A DNA stretch of 43,411 bases from Flavobacterium soli DSM 19725 (GCF_000422705.1 NZ_AUGO01000016.1:1-43411); one strand, 5' to 3'; positions 24,208 through 33,475 are shown, counted from the stretch's first letter. Made by a program: numbers and translations. The notes: generated from the sequence alone by a model not told the origin.

Positions 24208-25746
24208 TTAGTTTTTATTGACCACGAGTTTATAAGTAGGATCCTCCAAAATATTCACCTCAATAATCGCTTCGGCATTTTTAAGCAAGGCAATACAGTC
24301 TGGGCTCAAATGACGCAGCTGCACTTTCTTGCCTACTTTGCTATAACGGCTCGTGATGGCATTCAAGGCTTCGATAGCCGACATGTCTACAATGCGGCTT
24401 TCCTTGAAGTCAATAATTACTACTTCGGGATCTTCCTGTACCTCAAATTTTTCTGCAAATCCTGTTACCGAACCAAAGAACAGGGGGCCGAATATTTCAT
24501 AATGCTTCACGCCGTTTTCATCGATGTGTTTTCGGGCGCGGATGCGTTTTGCATTGTCCCAGGCGAAAACTAAGGCGGCAATAATGACACCTATTAATAC
24601 GGCTAAAGCCAAATTGTGAAGCAAGACGGTAATCAGGGTAACAGCAATCATCACAAAAACATCCGATTTTGGCATTCTTTTGAAGATGCGTAAACTTGCC
24701 CATTCGAAGGTTCCAATCGCTACCATAATCATTACTCCTGTCAAGGCCGCCATCGGTAGTAGTTCGATAACCGGAGCTCCCACCAAGATGATGGTAAGTA
24801 TCGTTAAAGCTGCCACAATCCCCGAAAGTCTTGCCCTAGACCCCGCTGAAAGGTTCACTAATGTTTGTGCAATCATCGGGCAACCACCCATGCCAAAGAA
24901 AAAGCCGTTTGCCAGATTCGCAGTACCTTGAGCCAAACATTCACGGTTGCTGTTTCCTTTTGTGGCGGTAATTTCATCGACTAAATTTAGCGTAAGCAAT
25001 CCTTCGGTCAAGCCAACAGCTGCCATGATCAAGGCAAAAGGGAAGATGATTTGCAGGGTTTCTAAACTAAAAGGAATATTCGGGATATGAAAAGGAGGCA
25101 GGCTTCCGCTAACGGAGGCGATGTCTTTCACTTGTTTGGTGTCGATATCAAAAAGCAATACTACGCCAAAAACGATGATAATGGCGACTAGCGAAGCCGG
25201 AATTGCTTTGGTGATTTTGGGCAAAAATACTACAATGGCAATCGTCAAGGCAACAAGTCCTGCCATGATGAGGAAGGGGGTTCCTGTGAGCCATTCGACT
25301 TGTCCGTTGACTACGGTTTTAAATTGCTCGAATTGGGCCATGAAAATCACAATTGCCAATCCGTTGACGAAGCCAAACATTACAGGCTGAGGTACAAGCC
25401 GAATGAACTTGCCGAGTTTTAAAAGTCCGACAGCAATTTGTATCACTCCTGCCAAGGCTATGGCTCCAAAAACATATTCCAGTCCGTGGGATTTCATCAA
25501 GGCAATCAAAACAATCACGGTTGCACCAGCACCACCCGATATCAATCCCGGACGACCACCAAAAATGGCGGTTATCAATCCCATTATAAAAGCGCCATAT
25601 AAACCTACCAAAGGAGGAAACCCTGCAAGAATTGCAAAGGATAGAGATTCGGGAATCATGGTCATAGCAACAGTTAGTCCGGCCAATATTTCGGTCTTAT
25701 AGTTAACTTTTTGGGAGAGGTCGAAGAGGTTAAATGCTATTTTCAT
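24208..25746 (-). CDS. SulP family inorganic anion transporter
   Basis: This 512-residue inner-membrane protein has the SulP layout: ~12-14 transmembrane helices beginning YKTEILAGLTVAMTMIPESLSFAILAG, which contains the family signature, then GLYGAFIMGLITAIFGGRPGLISGG, and a C-terminal cytoplasmic STAS domain (~residues 405-512, FEVQEDPEVVIIDFKESRIVDMSAIEAL). SulP proteins move sulfate, bicarbonate or dicarboxylates; the specific anion cannot be read here. The FGMGGCPMIAQTLVNLSAG segment is typical of bacterial members annotated as sulfate or bicarbonate carriers. The start at 25746 is preferred over 25767. It is single-gene and divergent from the glycosidase gene. Confidence 0.92.
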   Translation of the reverse strand: MKIAFNLFDLSQKVNYKTEILAGLTVAMTMIPESLSFAILAGFPPLVGLYGAFIMGLITAIFGGRPGLISGGAGATVIVLIALMKSHGLEYVFGAIALAGVIQIAVGLLKLGKFIRLVPQPVMFGFVNGLAIVIFMAQFEQFKTVVNGQVEWLTGTPFLIMAGLVALTIAIVVFLPKITKAIPASLVAIIIVFGVVLLFDIDTKQVKDIASVSGSLPPFHIPNIPFSLETLQIIFPFALIMAAVGLTEGLLTLNLVDEITATKGNSNRECLAQGTANLANGFFFGMGGCPMIAQTLVNLSAGSRARLSGIVAALTILTIILVGAPVIELLPMAALTGVMIMVAIGTFEWASLRIFKRMPKSDVFVMIAVTLITVLLHNLALAVLIGVIIAALVFAWDNAKRIRARKHIDENGVKHYEIFGPLFFGSVTGFAEKFEVQEDPEVVIIDFKESRIVDMSAIEALNAITSRYSKVGKKVQLRHLSPDCIALLKNAEAIIEVNILEDPTYKLVVNKN

Positions 25747-25839
25747 GAGGTTTTGATAATAGTGCAAAAGTAGTATTTTTAGACCTAATAGAATTCGTGT
25801 TTAGTTTTGATGTATTTTAGTTCGGTAAAAGATCCGTTT

Positions 25840-26568
25840 ATGATGAAAAATAGAATTCAGATCCTACTGACAGTTACAGTACTTTTGTTTGTTGTGGTTC
25901 TTGTATCGGCATACATTCAAAAAGATACTGATGATCGTTTTGTGACCTATAGTGTCGATCCTACCCAAAAGCAGGTGAAGATGTACTGGAAAAATGAAAA
26001 GCAAGAGCATTTCAAAAGTATCCAAAATTTAAAAACATGGCTGGGGAAACACAATCAGAAGTTAGAATTTGCCATGAATGCCGGAATGTATAAAAAGGAC
26101 AATTCGCCTCAGGGACTTTATATCGAAAAAACAAAAATACTTTCGCCTCTTGATACTGCTGTTGGGAATGGCAATTTTTATATGAAACCCAATGGCGTTT
26201 TTTATCTGACAACTAAAAACAAGGCAGTAATTTGTGAGACTGAAACGTTTAAAAACACATCAGAAATACAGTATGCAACACAATCGGGACCAATGTTGGT
26301 GATTGATGGAAAGATTCATCCCGATTTTAAAGAAGGTTCGCCAAATGTGCATATCCGAAATGGTGTTGGGACATTGCCTGATGGCAAAATTGTTTTTGCA
26401 ATGTCTAAGAAGGAAATCAACTTCTATGATTTTGCGGCATATTTTAAAAGTTTGGGATGCAAGAATGCGTTGTATTTGGATGGATTTGTATCCAGGACCT
26501 ATTTGCCAAAGGAAAACTGGATGCAAATTGATGGAAATTTTGGAGTTATAATTGGAGTTGTTGAATGA
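25840..26568 (+). CDS. phosphodiester glycosidase family protein (NAGPA/DUF2233 domain)
   Basis: The ~242-residue protein starts with a membrane anchor or uncleaved signal (RIQILLTVTVLLFVVVLVSAYI) and then has the NAGPA fold. Visible motifs are EFAMNAGMYKKDNSPQGLYIE, GNGNFYMKPNGVFYL, TQSGPMLVIDGKIHPDF, HIRNGVGTLPDGKIVFAMS and the C-terminal ALYLDGFVSRTYLP. Relatives include the human uncovering enzyme and bacterial periplasmic proteins that remove sugar phosphodiesters. The true substrate is unknown. The start is one of two adjacent ATGs at 25840/25843. Its stop overlaps the following hydrolase gene by ATGA, so the two are translationally coupled. Confidence 0.85.
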   Translation: MMKNRIQILLTVTVLLFVVVLVSAYIQKDTDDRFVTYSVDPTQKQVKMYWKNEKQEHFKSIQNLKTWLGKHNQKLEFAMNAGMYKKDNSPQGLYIEKTKILSPLDTAVGNGNFYMKPNGVFYLTTKNKAVICETETFKNTSEIQYATQSGPMLVIDGKIHPDFKEGSPNVHIRNGVGTLPDGKIVFAMSKKEINFYDFAAYFKSLGCKNALYLDGFVSRTYLPKENWMQIDGNFGVIIGVVE

Positions 26569-27206
26569 TGAAAAAACTATACATCTTTAGCGGACTTGGA
26601 GCCGACAAACGCGTATTCAAGTATTTGGACTTTTCAGGTTTTGATGTCACTTTTATAAAATGGATTGCACCAGTAGATAAGGAAACCATCGAAGACTATG
26701 CAAAACGATTGACGAAACAAATTAAAACAGAAAAGCCAATCTTGATAGGATTATCCTTTGGAGGAATCATGGCGACAGAAGTAGCGAAGCAGATCCAAAC
26801 GGAGAAAATCATACTGATTGCTTCGGCAAAAACAAAAAACGAAGTTCCTTTTTATTATCGCTTCATGGGAGCTTTGCAACTTCATAAACTCGTACCCACA
26901 CAATTAATGAAGCACGCCAATTTTTTTAGTTTTTGGTTATTTGGCATAAAAAAGCAAGAAGATAAAAAGCTGCTAACTGAGATATTGGAGGATACAGATC
27001 CACGTTTCCTGAAATGGGCAATCGATGCAATCGTTAATTGGAAGAATATAAAAGCACCTCAGAATTGTTTTCACATCCACGGCTCATCGGATAAAATCCT
27101 GCCACTACGATTTGTAAAAGCTAATAGTATAGTAGAAGGTGGAGGTCACTTTATGACCATAAATAAGCATGAGGAATTAAGCCTGACAATTAGGCAATAC
27201 CTTTAA
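26565..27206 (+). CDS. small alpha/beta hydrolase
   Basis: The 213-residue cytoplasmic protein has a reduced alpha/beta hydrolase core: a short N-terminal strand (KLYIFSGLGADKRVF), the nucleophile elbow LIGLSFGGIMA with the serine near residue 64, IILIASAKTK, then a C-terminal IHGSSDKILPL with an acid residue and GGGHFMTINKHEEL with the histidine. The triad looks complete, so it is probably an active esterase or acyl-transfer enzyme, substrate unknown. Its ATG overlaps the stop of the phosphodiester glycosidase gene. The first two codons are both ATG. Confidence 0.82.
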   Translation: MMKKLYIFSGLGADKRVFKYLDFSGFDVTFIKWIAPVDKETIEDYAKRLTKQIKTEKPILIGLSFGGIMATEVAKQIQTEKIILIASAKTKNEVPFYYRFMGALQLHKLVPTQLMKHANFFSFWLFGIKKQEDKKLLTEILEDTDPRFLKWAIDAIVNWKNIKAPQNCFHIHGSSDKILPLRFVKANSIVEGGGHFMTINKHEELSLTIRQYL

Positions 27207-27335
27207 ATTGATAACCTTATAATCGATAAGCTAATTTTTTTACTTCCAAAATCTTATAAACCTTCTTCAAAATTTCATAATGCAATTCATTTCAAGCTGT
27301 TGTTTCTTTGTAATGAACATTAAAATAAAACAATT

Positions 27336-27752
27336 ATGAAAGCAGTATATGTAGCATTATTATCGTTAGCGATTTTTTCATGCAAGAACACGAACGACGA
27401 AGCCAAAGTATATGAAGATGCAAAGCAAGTAGCAATTGATTCTATGAAAATGGAAATGGCCAAGCAAAAAGTGATTGACTCTATGAAATTAGAAGCTCAA
27501 AAGCAACAAGAAGCAGCTAAGCGAGAAGTTGTAGTGGTGAATCAAGCCGCTCCAGCAGCTACCACGACCACTACAGAAAGAAAAAAATGGAGTTCGGCAG
27601 CTAAAGGAGCTGTAATTGGAGCTGGCGTTGGTGCTGCAACAGGAGCTATCGTAAGTAAGAAAAAAGGAGAAGGAGCCATCATTGGTGGTTTGGCAGGAGC
27701 TGGTGTTGGTGCCGGAACAGGAGCCATTATTGATTCTAAGAAGAAAAAATAA
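27336..27752 (+). CDS. glycine-zipper lipoprotein
   Basis: The 138-residue protein has a lipobox (LAIFSCKN, Cys16), a charged helical stretch of Met/Lys/Gln/Ala repeats (~25-68), a Thr-rich linker, and a C-terminal glycine zipper of two GAxxGAxxGA-type helices (GAVIGAGVGAATGAIV, GAIIGGLAGAGVGAGTGAI) separated by KKKGEG. Such domains occur in outer-membrane lipoproteins of the SlyB/YMGG type that may stabilise the envelope under stress. It is monocistronic with its own terminator. The specific function is unknown. Confidence 0.8.
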   Translation: MKAVYVALLSLAIFSCKNTNDEAKVYEDAKQVAIDSMKMEMAKQKVIDSMKLEAQKQQEAAKREVVVVNQAAPAATTTTTERKKWSSAAKGAVIGAGVGAATGAIVSKKKGEGAIIGGLAGAGVGAGTGAIIDSKKKK

Positions 27753-27773
27753 CAACCCACTATATATTCCCCG

Positions 27774-27812
27774 AAAACGCGTTTGAGATCTATTTCAAAC
27801 GCGTTTTTTTAT
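27774..27812 (+). terminator. terminator after the glycine-zipper lipoprotein gene
   Basis: A 13-bp stem AAAACGCGTTTGA/TCAAACGCGTTTT (27774-27786 with 27795-27807) runs into T residues. Confidence 0.93.
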
Positions 27813-27885
27813 TTGCCCAAAACCACTCAAACCTTTAAACCCTTAAACTTTAAACCTTTTTGAATCCTATTACATTATAAATACT

Positions 27886-27893
27886 TATTTTTG
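27886..27893 (+). promoter_or_regulatory. -7 box of the kmo promoter (TATTTTTG)
   Basis: An exact TAnnTTTG match lies 24 bases before the kmo ATG at 27918. A TTTG about 23 bases upstream could be the -33 box, though the spacing is long. Confidence 0.5.
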
Positions 27894-27917
27894 CACTCTT
27901 ATTTAGAATATTTCCTG

Positions 27918-29261
27918 ATGCAAAAATCCCTAAAGATAGCCGTTGTAGGTTCTGGACTTGTTGGTACGCTATTGGCTATTTATTTAAAGAAAGCAGGGCA
28001 TACGGTTCATGTTTTCGACAGAAGTCCTGATATCAGGAAGATCCAATTCTCGGGACGTTCGATTAATCTTGTCATGTCAAATCGTGGTTGGAAAACCCTA
28101 AAAGATATTGGACTTGATGAAGAGATCAAGAAGATAGGAATTCCTGTAGACAAGCGTGCGATTCACATGGCCGATAAGCTCAACTATCAATATTATGGAA
28201 AGGATGGCGAAGCTATTTTTTCGCTTTCAAGGGGATTGCTAAACCGCAAGATGATCGATTTGGCGGAAGCCGAAGGAGTAGAGTTCTTCTTTGATCATAA
28301 GGTGTGGGATGTTACCCTGTCGGATGCATCACTTCATATTGGAGAAACCGAAAGAGGGGAGTGGGAAGAATTAAAGTACGATAAGGTTTTTGGTGCCGAT
28401 GGTGCTTTTTCGAGAGTACGACACAGGATGCAACGCCAAAGTATGTTTAATTATTCGCAGGAATTTTTAAAGATAGGTTACAAGGAGCTTAATATTCCGG
28501 CTAATGCCGATGGAACTCATAAGATTGATAAAAACTCTTTGCACATCTGGCCTCGTGGCGAATTTATGCTGATGGCATTGGCTAATCCTGATGGAAGTTT
28601 CACGTGCACGTTGTTTATGCCACATGAAGGGGAGAATTCTTTCGAAAATTTAAAAGACAAGGAAGCATTGGTGGCTTTTTTCGCCAATCATTTCCCTGAT
28701 ACAAAAGAAGTGATCCCGAATTTGGTGGAAGATTTCTTTAAAAATCCTACGAGTTATTTGGTTACGATGAAGTGTTTTCCTTGGACATTTGAAGACAAAG
28801 TGGCCTTGATTGGTGACGCCTGTCATGCAATAGTTCCTTTTTATGGTCATGGAATGAATGCTGGTTTTGAAGACATCACCATTTTGAGTGAAATCATGGA
28901 AAAACACGGTGATGATTGGGAAACCATTTTCAAGGAATATGAACAATCCAGAAAACCAAATGCTGATGCGATTGCCGAACTTTCCTATAGAAATTTTATG
29001 GAAATGAGTTCGAAAACGGCTGATGAAAAGTTCCTGCTTCAGAAAAAAATAGAAAAACATTTCTCGGAAAAACACCCTGATAAATGGATGCCTTTATATA
29101 GTCGAGTAACCTTTAGTTCACATCCCTATTCCGAAGCTTTGGCAATGGGCGATTTCCAGGATGGTATCATGAAGCAGGTTTTGGAGATGGAAAATATCGA
29201 GACTATTTGGGATAGTAAGGAAGTGGAGGAGAAGATCATTTCGCTATTAAATCACAAATAA
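27918..29261 (+). CDS. kmo: kynurenine 3-monooxygenase (FAD-dependent)
   Basis: This flavoprotein hydroxylates L-kynurenine to 3-hydroxykynurenine using NADPH and O2. The 447-residue protein has the FAD-binding GSGLVG (11-16) at the N-terminus, the acidic end of the second strand in VHVFDRSPD, the family stretch FSGRSINLVMSNRGW, and the second FAD motif LIGDACHAIVPFYGHGMNAGFED. The C-terminal helical part (~380-447) lacks an evident membrane anchor. The start at 27918 (MQKSLKIAVVG) is chosen because upstream in-frame sequence begins only with TTG and covers the -7 box. With kynU at 17988 it supplies 3-hydroxyanthranilate for quinolinate and NAD synthesis. Confidence 0.94.
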   Translation: MQKSLKIAVVGSGLVGTLLAIYLKKAGHTVHVFDRSPDIRKIQFSGRSINLVMSNRGWKTLKDIGLDEEIKKIGIPVDKRAIHMADKLNYQYYGKDGEAIFSLSRGLLNRKMIDLAEAEGVEFFFDHKVWDVTLSDASLHIGETERGEWEELKYDKVFGADGAFSRVRHRMQRQSMFNYSQEFLKIGYKELNIPANADGTHKIDKNSLHIWPRGEFMLMALANPDGSFTCTLFMPHEGENSFENLKDKEALVAFFANHFPDTKEVIPNLVEDFFKNPTSYLVTMKCFPWTFEDKVALIGDACHAIVPFYGHGMNAGFEDITILSEIMEKHGDDWETIFKEYEQSRKPNADAIAELSYRNFMEMSSKTADEKFLLQKKIEKHFSEKHPDKWMPLYSRVTFSSHPYSEALAMGDFQDGIMKQVLEMENIETIWDSKEVEEKIISLLNHK

Positions 29262-29263
29262 AA

Positions 29264-29417
29264 AATTCCAAAAAACAAATAAATTCCAAGTTTCAATACC
29301 TAGATTATAAATAAAAATTCCAAACGGTTGCTAGAGGCAAAGGTTTGGAATTTTTTATTTACCATATATTGGTATTTGAAATTTATTTGTTTTTTGAAAT
29401 TTGTTTTTTGGAGTTTT
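29264..29417. repeat. nested inverted repeats filling the kmo-herA gap
   Basis: An inner 13-bp stem (29313-29325 with 29343-29355) followed by T residues can terminate kmo. It sits inside an outer imperfect inverted repeat (29270-29300 with 29371-29395) of AAAAAACAAATAAATT type, and the motif recurs at 29396-29415. The whole 162-base spacer is taken up by these A/T-rich complementary sequences. Confidence 0.75.
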
Positions 29418-29423
29418 AAACAA

Positions 29424-30947
29424 TTATTTTTTAAACAACTTGGTCAGTACACCAAAAACACCTCTAATAAAGGTAGCACTTGTAAGTACTTTTATAACCC
29501 CTTTTGTGGTTTGGCTCATGGGTTCAGAACCCGTTTTTCGCTCTTGCTTTTCTTCTTGTTTTTTAGCTTCAATTTCTTTTTCTTCGGATTCTATCGCTTG
29601 AATCTTTTTATTGAGCATTTCATAGGCACTTTCCCTATCGATAACTTCGCTGTATTTTTTAACTAGCTTCGACTTGCTGTTTATTGTTGCAATTTCATTT
29701 TCTGATAAGACATCCATTCTGCTCATTGGAGCCCTCATCATGGTTGCAGCAAGAGGTGTCGGAACCCCTTTTTCGTTCAAGGCAGTAACCAAAGCTTCTC
29801 CGATTCCAAGACTAGTCAAAGTTTCATCGGTTTTATAATAATCAGAAAGCGGATAATTCTCGGCAGTCATCTTGATGGCTTTTCGATCATTTGCAGTAAA
29901 AGCTCTCAAGGCATGTTGAATTTTCAAGCCTAATTGTGCCAAAACAGCACTTGGAACGTCCATCGGATTCTGGGTTACAAAATAAATCCCGACACCTTTA
30001 GATCGAATTAGTTTTACAATACTTTCAATTTGATCCAATAATGTTTTGCTGGCTTCATTAAATATAAGGTGTGCTTCATCGATAAAAATTACAAGTTCTG
30101 GTTGTCCAGAATCGCCTTGTTCGGGCATTTGTTGGTAGATTTCGGCTAATAAACTCAACATAAAGGTAGAGAATAATTTCGGCTTGTCTTGAATGTCGGT
30201 AAGACGTATTATATTAATGTAGCCTTTTCCGTTTTCGTCAATTCGCATCAAATCATTAATATCGAATGACATTTCTCCGAAAAATAAATCACCGCCTTGC
30301 TGTTCCAGTTCTATGATCTTTCTAAGGATTGTTCCTGTTGTTGAGGTCGAAATCTTGCCATAATGTTCCTCAATTTCTGCTTTTCCTTCTTCAGTTATAT
30401 AATTAATGACTTTTTTGATGTCCTTCAAATCGAGCAATGGCATCTTGTTGTCATCACAATATTTGAATATTACCGAAACAACTCCAGCTTGAGTATCGTT
30501 GAGGTTGAGTATTCGCGAAAACAACACTGGTCCAAACTCGGAAACTGTAGCTCTAAGTCTTACACCATTTTGAGCAGAAAGTGTCATCAGCTCTACCGGA
30601 AATCCAGAGGTAGAATAGGGCAAGCCAATTTTAGCATGTCGTTCGGTGATAAAAGGAAGTTCTTCTCCTGGTTGAGCGATTCCGCTGAAATCTCCCTTAA
30701 TGTCCATCATCAAGACAGGAATTCCAAAGGAAGATAATTGTTCGGATAAAACTTGAATTGTTTTGGTTTTTCCAGTACCTGTAGCTCCTGCAATTAGTCC
30801 GTGGCGGTTTAAAGTCTTGAGCGGAATTTTAACGAGTGTATCTTGTAAAGCTTCACCATCAAGTAGAGCGCCACCTAGAATAATGCTCTCACCTTTGGAA
30901 GAATATCCTTGATTTATGTGTGCGGAAAACACTTCTTTTTTTGACAT
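29424..30947 (-). CDS. HerA-like helicase/ATPase (DUF853 family)
   Basis: The 507-residue cytoplasmic protein is a FtsK/HerA-superfamily ATPase of the DUF853 group. It has Walker A GATGTGKT (54-61) after LNRHGLIA, DIKGDFSGIA, a Walker B region LVIFIDEAHLIFNEAS, FVTQNPMDVPSAVLAQLG and an arginine-containing HALRAFTAND. The C-terminal ~90 residues include a Lys/Glu-rich helix (EMLNKKIQAIESEEKEIEAKKQ) and a Ser/Thr-Gly stretch. HerA-type proteins form hexamers that move on DNA with NurA nucleases, but no nuclease gene is adjacent here. DUF853 proteins are common, single and poorly characterised. Confidence 0.88.
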   Translation of the reverse strand: MSKKEVFSAHINQGYSSKGESIILGGALLDGEALQDTLVKIPLKTLNRHGLIAGATGTGKTKTIQVLSEQLSSFGIPVLMMDIKGDFSGIAQPGEELPFITERHAKIGLPYSTSGFPVELMTLSAQNGVRLRATVSEFGPVLFSRILNLNDTQAGVVSVIFKYCDDNKMPLLDLKDIKKVINYITEEGKAEIEEHYGKISTSTTGTILRKIIELEQQGGDLFFGEMSFDINDLMRIDENGKGYINIIRLTDIQDKPKLFSTFMLSLLAEIYQQMPEQGDSGQPELVIFIDEAHLIFNEASKTLLDQIESIVKLIRSKGVGIYFVTQNPMDVPSAVLAQLGLKIQHALRAFTANDRKAIKMTAENYPLSDYYKTDETLTSLGIGEALVTALNEKGVPTPLAATMMRAPMSRMDVLSENEIATINSKSKLVKKYSEVIDRESAYEMLNKKIQAIESEEKEIEAKKQEEKQERKTGSEPMSQTTKGVIKVLTSATFIRGVFGVLTKLFKK

Positions 30948-31403
30948 TTTGTATCGGAATTAGATTATTATTGGACTAAACGTATTAACAAAAATAGAAT
31001 ACTTTTTGATTTGGCAATTATTTTGAATGAAAATATTGATGAATTCACGAGTTTCAATGTAAATTTAATGTTATGCACAATATAATTAACAAGAATGGAG
31101 TTATTAAACAAGACGAATTGCTGTTGAAGTTTTGACAACGAAAAGAATGAAAATCGTAATCTGATTATTAAATTTTGAATAATTTCTAACGAAATCGATT
31201 TATTATTAAAAATAAGAGATTTAATATTGGTTTAACATGGTGTTATTGATATCAAAAATTATTGTTAATAATCAATAAAAAAGGAATTTTTATTTTTTTA
31301 TATGATGTAAAAATATAAATTTGTCATTCTGATAATAATCATTAAAAGAAACCTTAAGAATTAAGTATTATTAAAATTTTTAAAAACTAAAATTTAAAAA
31401 AAG
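30948..31403 (+). other. 456-base AT-rich divergent spacer before the exbB operon
   Basis: No gene or strong hairpin was seen. The base composition is extremely AT-rich. A -7-like box TAAATTTG at 31316-31323 lies 80 bases before exbB, without a clear -33 box. The spacer must hold the promoters of both the HerA-like gene and the exbB operon. Confidence 0.5.
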
Positions 31404-32234
31404 ATGGCAAACGCAAATGTAGCGCAGAAAGAAAATGGTTCAAATGGAGGTAATTTATTCTCTGGACTAGTAATTGTAGCATGTATTGGTATAGGAATAC
31501 TTATATGGAAATATGTAATGGGTGCTGGGTCAAATTTTGAAGGCGGTGATAATACAGGTCATCCACTACCAGGAAACTATTTGGCGATGGTTTACAAAGG
31601 AGGAAAAATTGTACCAGTTTTGATGGGATTGTTATTAATGGTAGTTGTTTTCTCTATTGAGCGTTTCTTCGTAATATCTAAAGCTGCTGGAACAGGAAGC
31701 TTGGATAAATTCATGAAAAATGTACAGGAAAACATTCATGCAGGTAACATTGAGGCTGCAATTGCTGATTGTGACAAACAAAAAGGTTCAGTTGCAAACT
31801 CTATCAAAGCTGCTTTGATAAAATATAATGAAGTTAAAAAAGAAGGTTTCGATAGCGAAGCTGCTGCAGAAACTATTCAAAAAGAAATCGAAGAGGCTAC
31901 TTCATTAGAAATGCCAATGTTAGAAAAAAATATGACAATTCTTTCTACTTTAGTATCTCTGGGAACTCTTGCAGGTCTTTTGGGAACTGTAATGGGGATG
32001 ATCACGGCGTTTGGTGCCTTGGCGACTTCTGGAACTCCTGATCAAGCTGCTCTTGCAAATGGTATCTCTGAAGCACTTATCAATACTGCAACAGGTATCT
32101 CTACTTCTGCATTGGCAATTATTGCTTATAACTTCTTTACTTCTAAAATCGATACTTTGACGTATTCTATTGATGAGGCAGGTGCTACAATCGTTGGTAC
32201 TTACAGAAGATTCAGAGGAAGTTTAAGAAACTAA
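31404..32234 (+). CDS. exbB: MotA/TolQ/ExbB proton channel family protein
   Basis: ExbB forms the pentameric inner-membrane channel that, with ExbD, converts proton motive force for TonB. The 276-residue protein has an N-terminal membrane segment (LFSGLVIVACIGIGILIWKYV), a second (VPVLMGLLLMVVVFSIERFFVI), a cytoplasmic helical loop, and the two core TMs of the family (STLVSLGTLAGLLGTVMGMITAF; GISEALINTATGISTSALAIIAYNFF). It heads a six-gene or seven-gene operon: exbB-exbD-exbD-tonB-small membrane protein-pstS-like-TPR. Confidence 0.93.
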   Translation: MANANVAQKENGSNGGNLFSGLVIVACIGIGILIWKYVMGAGSNFEGGDNTGHPLPGNYLAMVYKGGKIVPVLMGLLLMVVVFSIERFFVISKAAGTGSLDKFMKNVQENIHAGNIEAAIADCDKQKGSVANSIKAALIKYNEVKKEGFDSEAAAETIQKEIEEATSLEMPMLEKNMTILSTLVSLGTLAGLLGTVMGMITAFGALATSGTPDQAALANGISEALINTATGISTSALAIIAYNFFTSKIDTLTYSIDEAGATIVGTYRRFRGSLRN

Positions 32235-32276
32235 TATTAATAATTTATAGCTTTCTATAAATATTAAAAAACAAAT

Positions 32277-32894
32277 ATGGCTAAAGTAAAAATGTCCAAA
32301 AAGGCTACGGCAATCGATATGACTGCTATGTGTGATGTTGCTTTCCTTTTGCTGACTTTCTTTATCTTGACTGCAACGGCAAAACAACCAGAGCCATTGC
32401 CAGTTGAAACGCCTTCGTCTACGGTACAAGTAAAATTACCAGAAACAGATCTGGCGATTATTACGATAGGAGATAGCGGTAAAGTATTCTTCGGTGTTAA
32501 AGCTCCAGATGTTAGAATTAGAACATTGGAAGCAATTTCAGATGAATATAAAATTTCATTTACCGATGAAGAAAAGAAACGTTTCAGTTTGATGGAGGAG
32601 TTCGGAGTTCCAGTAAATCAATTAAGAACATTAATTGCTTTATCCGCTTCAGAAAGAAATCAGAAAGGTTTGCAATCAGGTATTCCTCATGATTCATTGA
32701 ATAATCAATTGGAAAAATGGGTAAAAGCTGCAAGAAATGCAAATGCTGAAGTGAATGAAAAGCAATTGAATTTTGCAATCAAAGGCGATGCTAAAGAACA
32801 GTATCCAGAAATCAAAAAGATAATGGATATTTTGCAAAAACAGAAAGTAAACAAATTCAATTTGGTTACTGGTTTAAGAAGTGATAATTTTTAA
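32277..32894 (+). CDS. exbD: ExbD/TolR family protein (first copy)
   Basis: The 205-residue protein has one N-terminal transmembrane helix with the essential membrane aspartate (AIDMTAMCDVAFLLLTFFILTA) and a periplasmic domain that continues to LQKQKVNKFNLVTGLRSDNF. Its periplasmic part contains an insertion of about 60 residues (~85-150, FTDEEKKRFSLMEEFGVPVNQLRTL onwards) compared with compact ExbD proteins. It follows exbB by 42 bases and precedes a second exbD. Confidence 0.92.
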   Translation: MAKVKMSKKATAIDMTAMCDVAFLLLTFFILTATAKQPEPLPVETPSSTVQVKLPETDLAIITIGDSGKVFFGVKAPDVRIRTLEAISDEYKISFTDEEKKRFSLMEEFGVPVNQLRTLIALSASERNQKGLQSGIPHDSLNNQLEKWVKAARNANAEVNEKQLNFAIKGDAKEQYPEIKKIMDILQKQKVNKFNLVTGLRSDNF

Positions 32895-32909
32895 TATAAA
32901 AAATATAAA

Positions 32910-33446
32910 ATGGCACAATTAGATACTGGCGACAGTGGAGGTGGTAAAAAAGGTGGCAAAGTAAGAAGTAAAAAACAGAACTCTTCCGTCGATTTAACGG
33001 CAATGGTGGATTTGGCTTTCTTATTGATTACATTCTTTATGTTAACAACCTCTTTGTCAAAGCCGCAATCGATGGATTTGGCTATGCCGGATAAAGATGA
33101 CACTAGTGAACCAGTTAAAATTGCTCAAGAGAGAACGCTTAATATCCTTGTTGGACCGGATAATAAGATTAAGACTTATATGGGGCAATTGAATGAGCCA
33201 GTCGAACCTTTGAAGGATAATAAATACGGCAGAGAAGGAATTCGTAAAGATATCCAAGAAAAAATGGTTTCAGTTCCTCAATTGATGGGTGATCCTAAAA
33301 AAGGGTTAATCGTTTTGATAAAAGCGCATAAAGAATCTACTTATAAGAATCTTGTAGATGTTTTGGACGAAATGGCAATTAGCAAAGTTACTGTTTATGC
33401 AATTGTTGACATCACTAAAGAAGAAGAAGCATTGTTTGATAATTAG
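32910..33446 (+). CDS. exbD: ExbD/TolR family protein (second copy)
   Basis: This 178-residue ExbD paralogue has a Gly/Lys-rich cytoplasmic start (TGDSGGGKKGGKVRSKKQ), one TM helix with the functional aspartate (SVDLTAMVDLAFLLITFFMLTT) and a periplasmic domain ending TVYAIVDITKEEEALFDN. It lies 15 bases after the first exbD. Having two different exbD genes in series is the normal Bacteroidota arrangement, suggesting a heteromeric ExbD pair. Confidence 0.92.
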   Translation: MAQLDTGDSGGGKKGGKVRSKKQNSSVDLTAMVDLAFLLITFFMLTTSLSKPQSMDLAMPDKDDTSEPVKIAQERTLNILVGPDNKIKTYMGQLNEPVEPLKDNKYGREGIRKDIQEKMVSVPQLMGDPKKGLIVLIKAHKESTYKNLVDVLDEMAISKVTVYAIVDITKEEEALFDN

Positions 33447-33475
33447 AACAAAAGTTCTTAATTAAAATAAGAGAT

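Noticed and set aside
29328..29666. A plus-strand frame of 112 codons rich in Phe and Leu
   Set aside because: It covers a nested inverted repeat and the antisense of the HerA-like gene; its composition is that of a reversed Lys/Glu-rich coding strand.
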